A DNA stretch of 64,000 nt from Erythroxylum novogranatense. Taxonomy: Eukaryota; Streptophyta; Magnoliopsida; Malpighiales; Erythroxylaceae. Position numbers and translations under genes: made by a program. Position 1 is the stretch's first letter. Every line of letters starts with the position of its first letter. The DNA is taken from positions 32,803,005-32,867,004 of the forward strand of contig CM057224.1 of assembly GCA_029891385.1 (NCBI GenBank), written 5' to 3'. The notes beneath the pieces are model-generated. The model saw only the letters and a program-made list of their open reading frames with translations. It searched no databases and was not told the DNA's origin. Below, one piece after another: positions 60,204-64,000 of this stretch.

Positions 60204-62569
60204 TTTGACCGCGCGTCGTAACGCTAATCAAAATTAAAATAACTAGACTACTACTGTAGCAGTGGCAAGTCTAGGTCAATCCCACGGAGAGTGTGTGTAA
60301 AGTTTATGAAATGAAATCAATCGGTGTTTACACTAAATGGGGGGATTTTGGATTTTTAAAAGAAGAAATTAAAATAAAACTAACTAATAAAAACAAATTA
60401 AAGAAAACATGCAATAACATGAAAAATGTGGGGAATTCAGTAGGGATCCGGTTCGTTGGTTCAATCTCGGCCTAAACCCTGATTAAGCACATTTTATTAA
60501 TTTGTTGTTCTTTAACCTCTCCTAGAAATTATTAATCGTGGATTAAAAATTAACCCGAGTTTTCCCTTAGGTTTTGTTTAATCAAGATACGATCGTTAAT
60601 TAAACCTAACGACCTAACAACCTAGGATTCGATCTCTAAATTTAATTAGGCAGTAGCATTACGAATTAGGAAAACCGATTAATCAAGGCAACAACCACAT
60701 AAGCTCGAGTCATTTAACCTAGGTCATGTTATCCCTAATGATTACGAATCATCAGTCGCTACAAATGAATTTCAACATAACAATTACGGATTAAATCGAA
60801 ATTCTAGCAATGGGTTCATGATTAGCAATTCAATGAGCATTAAAATCACCAATTAAAAATACCCAAAGGGTTCATACATAAATAACAGAATAATAGCGAA
60901 AATCGATTATCCATACATAATACCCAAATCAATTAAAGTAGGATAACCTGATCAATTCCTAACGAGAGAAAAACAACAAAATAATTAAAATAATACTTAA
61001 CTTGGATAAATAGGCGTCGATATTACCTCCGAACCGGCGTCGGGACATTTAGCTTTTCATGGGTCTCTCCCAACAAATTGCTTCAGACTCCTCATCTAAT
61101 GTCCTCACTTAAATACCCCTTTGATTTGTTCTTCACGCTGCAAGCTTAATCTCCACTGTTACTGTTCATCGATGAGACAATTAATTGTTGAAGTTCATGC
61201 TGCTCTCCACTGCTTCGCGTCCTACCTGTGGCTCGTCCTGCGCCTTAACCAGCCAGTGCCAGCGCCGCACTCTCTTTTGTTCCTCGCACTCTTCCTTCCG
61301 TTCCTGTAGCTCGATGATGATTTATTTCTTATGTCTACTGTACAGTGATGTTACGTCGATACTGTGCTAGATTGAAGACCTGCGCAGATTTTATTTTTCT
61401 CTGTTTGCGCCTCAGCCTCCACGCCATTCACGCTTCTCCTCCCCACTCTTCTGTTGCTGGACAAGACAATTAAAATCAGTGATAAAACCCTTCCTCACAT
61501 CTTTAGAAAGCATTGCATTGCGGCGTTGGTACTGCGTGAAGCTTAGCGGCGTAGCGGCGTGAAACGGCTGCGCGCGGCGTTCTGTTGTTGCGTTATTCGT
61601 TTCATGCGGCGTTCTTTGCATGAAGCATAGCCTAAATAACTCTTCTTTTTTTTAATAAATAAATTATGCCTTAAACTTGAAAAATAATTGTGCTCCAATT
61701 TGCTTTAGAAAATTTTCTCTTTTTGATCTAAAAAATATATCAATAAATCTAACCTCATAGTCAACACAAAATGAACACAAATTGAGCATTTTATCATAAA
61801 AATAGGATTGAAATCACATGTAAATGTATAAGAAAATATAAGATACTTCAATCCTATCAAATACCCCCACACTTGACTTTTGACCGTCCTCGGGCAAAAC
61901 ATCCAAATTAAGCTCAAGGATCCGAATCATTTACTCAATTCCCATATCTTCCAAGACAATATAATCACAAGCAAAGATGAATAACTTTCAAACATCATAG
62001 CAAGAAATCAACATTCCAAGCTTTTACTCATGATCAATCAACATTCAATATCTTCAAAAACTGAGCAATCTAATGGTAGACTCGGAACTGTGTTTAATTA
62101 AAATATGTCAATGGGTACACTCAATACCATTCATGAACATGGCAATCCATAACTTTGCATATCATTTCATTTCTCCACCACTAATGTTCACGTGCAAAAT
62201 CATGAATCAAAGGACTTTTCAAGGTTGTAATGTGGGCAAAGGTAAGGTGAGGTATATTTAGGTTAAGTAGCATGAAAGTCATCAAAGCTAGTGAAACAAA
62301 AGTAACACTCAATCAAAAAGCTAGTGCAATCGGTTATGACGAATGCAACAATTACATTTCACAACCCCATTCAACTCTCACACAAACCACATAAAGCATA
62401 TATCAATCGAAGGAATCACTCATACAATTTATCTCGATGAAATAACAAGTGAACCTTTCAAAGAAACCTCAACCTCATATTCAACATTCTCAAATAACTC
62501 AATCATTACAACTCTAGGAAGATGCATAAATCATAAACACTTTTAAACACATATGCAATTCTTCCTTGA

Positions 62570-62650
62570 TAATTATTTCAATAATTCCTTTTCTTTTCTT
62601 CTCTTTTTTCTTCTTTTCTTTTTTTTCTTTTTTTTTTTTCGTTTTTGTAA
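62570..62650. repeat. T/C-rich low-complexity tract
   Basis: An irregular (ttttc)n pyrimidine run with a T tract. The plus-strand frame 62566-62811 translates it into Phe/Ser repeats and is not a gene. Confidence 0.8.
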
Positions 62651-63808
62651 AAATTAAAATAAACTACATCAACATGAGAATCTCAATGATAAGACATAAA
62701 ATAACATCCCAAGATTATAACCAACCCTCACATATATACACCCCCACACTAAGAATTTTGTATATCCGCAACCTCAACAATCACAAATGTTCCACTAGCT
62801 TTATGACTTAGGTAGGACATTTGGTTAAGTTTAAAAGCATAAAATGTGGTTTATACAAAAAGAAAGATTAAAGCTCAAAGGGGTTTATCAAGGAAAAAAT
62901 TATGTCAATAGGGTAGGTCATTTGGCCAATGTAGCTTATGAAAAACAAAGAATGCCTAATCATATCCATGTTAATGCATGTGATAAAAATGTGGTCTCGA
63001 ATAGAAATTCAATGCAAAATCGGGACGTACATGTCATGAAGGTCACACATTATCAAAAAGCAATGAGACTGATATAGATGTGTCAGTCAAATAAGGCTCA
63101 AATTCTCACTGGCTTTGTCTACCATTAGTCACTACTCTTCTAAAGATAATGCATATTGACCAATCACAAGAGCAAAAGTACATGCTAAAGTTGCTATGAA
63201 ATTATCCAGTCAATCCACACTCCAATCATGATTATATAATCCTAGAAGCAATAGAAAATGAGAAAATGTTTGCTTCATTTGTTTTATTCTCTCTCATTTT
63301 GATTGAAAATTTAAAAACAAGTAAAACAAACAAATTCGAAAACACACATGCAAATAAAAAGTAATGCGAAAATGTGAAAGAAAAAGAAATTTACTTCCCT
63401 TGGGTTGCCTCCCAAGCGCGCTTTGTTTAGAATTCATGGCTCGACTCCTTTTCTCCTCACGTGACAAAATTATGATCCTCGGGACTTACATGTGGCTCTT
63501 CCACGTGAGTCTCTTGCCGGATAGGGCCTTAGTCGATCATCATCCTCCTTGATATCTTCCTATCCTCGACTTCTCAATTTTGGTGTGTCCATACAATCTG
63601 GAAATATTTGAGCGTCTCTTCACCTTTTCTTCATCATTCATTTCCTCCAATCAGTAATGTAAAGGTAAAGAGTTAGTTTCAAAAATAATTATGGACTCGA
63701 TTACTTACCTCCGAGCTAAAAGATATGTTCTTTGTGGCTTCGAGCTCCTTTTCACTTCTTGACACAAACAATTCGTTGAGGTTGACCTCAAAATTCTCAA
63801 GCTCCTCA

Positions 63809-64000
63809 TCACTTTGTAGATTTTCGAGCAGACTTCAATTGGGAACACCTCGGGTTGATCTGTTGCTCCTCTTCTCTTTGTGCTTCTAGGCGATCGAGGC
63901 TTGCTGCCATCTGACCCATTAGGTTTTCCCTCCTCTGTTGCCCTACTATTATCTCTTGTCGGAATTCGTGCATTTCCTGCCGCATAACCTGATGAAATTG
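63809..64000 (-). pseudogene. Partial glutamine-rich coiled-coil ORF
   Basis: A minus-strand frame is open from the window edge to a TGA at 63809-63811, 63 codons. It is rich in Gln, Glu and Arg with heptad-like spacing (QEMHEFRQEIIVGQQRREN and MAASLDRLEAQREEEQQ). Similar segments occur at the C-terminal end of Gag in Athila/Tat-like elements, which would fit the surrounding sequence. No start or upstream domain is visible, so the identity is tentative. Confidence 0.35.

Larger units (their letters stand above)
60204..64000 (-). mobile_element. Non-coding retroelement sequence, Athila/Tat-like
   Basis: Several phrases recall the untranslated regions of plant Athila/Tat-type gypsy elements: tagcagtggcaagtctaggt followed by caatcccac (60258-60285), cccccacacttgacttttga with gtcctcgggcaaaac (61865-61900), cccccacactaagaatttt (62741-62760) and cttgggttgcctcccaagcg (63399-63418). 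I base this on remembered sequence style, so the class is tentative. I see no LTR pair or primer site. Apart from 63809-64000 no frame looks coding. An interval at 61400-61625 is unusually GC-rich with repeated gcggcgt words. Confidence 0.4.

Noticed and set aside
62844..63077. 77-codon plus-strand ORF
   Set aside because: No domain, AT-rich codon use, and it lies in retroelement-like non-coding sequence.

Overview
The window is a transposon-rich stretch of nuclear DNA from a flowering plant, most likely a eudicot. The evidence is nested Ty3/gypsy and Ty1/copia LTR retrotransposons with plant-type tRNA-iMet primer sites, an RNase H-bearing L1-type LINE, hAT elements of the ZMYM1-like kind, and two intron-bearing genes with clear plant counterparts. 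I see no bacterial, organellar or CRISPR-like sequence. Only about 6 kb (34.4-40.1 kb) is host gene space.

Layout. 1-7584: 5' part of a minus-strand gypsy element (G1), with decayed internal sequence, a primer site and a 4.2-kb LTR. 7585-8342 and 19599-22020: the 3' part of a large copia-like element (S1) carrying a decayed ORF that resembles the 'putative plant transposon protein' domain, followed by a polypurine tract and LTR. G1 ends at its left edge, and a complete minus-strand gypsy element (G2, 8343-19593, perfect TTGCC target duplication) splits it. 22021-24942: AT-rich filler. 24943-32775: a decayed hAT element (H1) with a perfect 8-bp target duplication, carrying a 3.8-kb solo gypsy LTR.

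34431-35860 (+) is a three-exon DeSI-like/PPPDE peptidase gene. 37211-40060 (-) is a nine-exon DCN1-like cullin-neddylation gene. The two are convergent and both have intact splice sites and reading frames. They bear on ubiquitin-like modifiers (possible deSUMOylation/deubiquitination, and NEDD8 ligation), but nothing in the sequence shows that they act together.

41163-44640: a 5'-truncated LINE, split beside its reverse-transcriptase catalytic box by a second, internally deleted copy of the same hAT family (H2). 46942-57792: a copia element (C1) whose LTR and primer site are separated from its gag by a complete plus-strand gypsy element (G3, 47193-56731). 57793-60203: a truncated minus-strand gypsy pol (G4). 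60204-64000: non-coding sequence resembling the untranslated parts of Athila/Tat-type gypsy elements.

All transposon ORFs are broken by stops or frameshifts, so nothing mobile here looks autonomous as written. I found no convincing new biological system. The more interesting signals are the base-resolved nesting history, palindrome arrays inside otherwise related LTRs, a block conserved between LTR families, a duplicated zinc knuckle in a copia gag, and two same-family hAT copies flanking the gene island. Domain names come from recognition of motifs, not from database searches.
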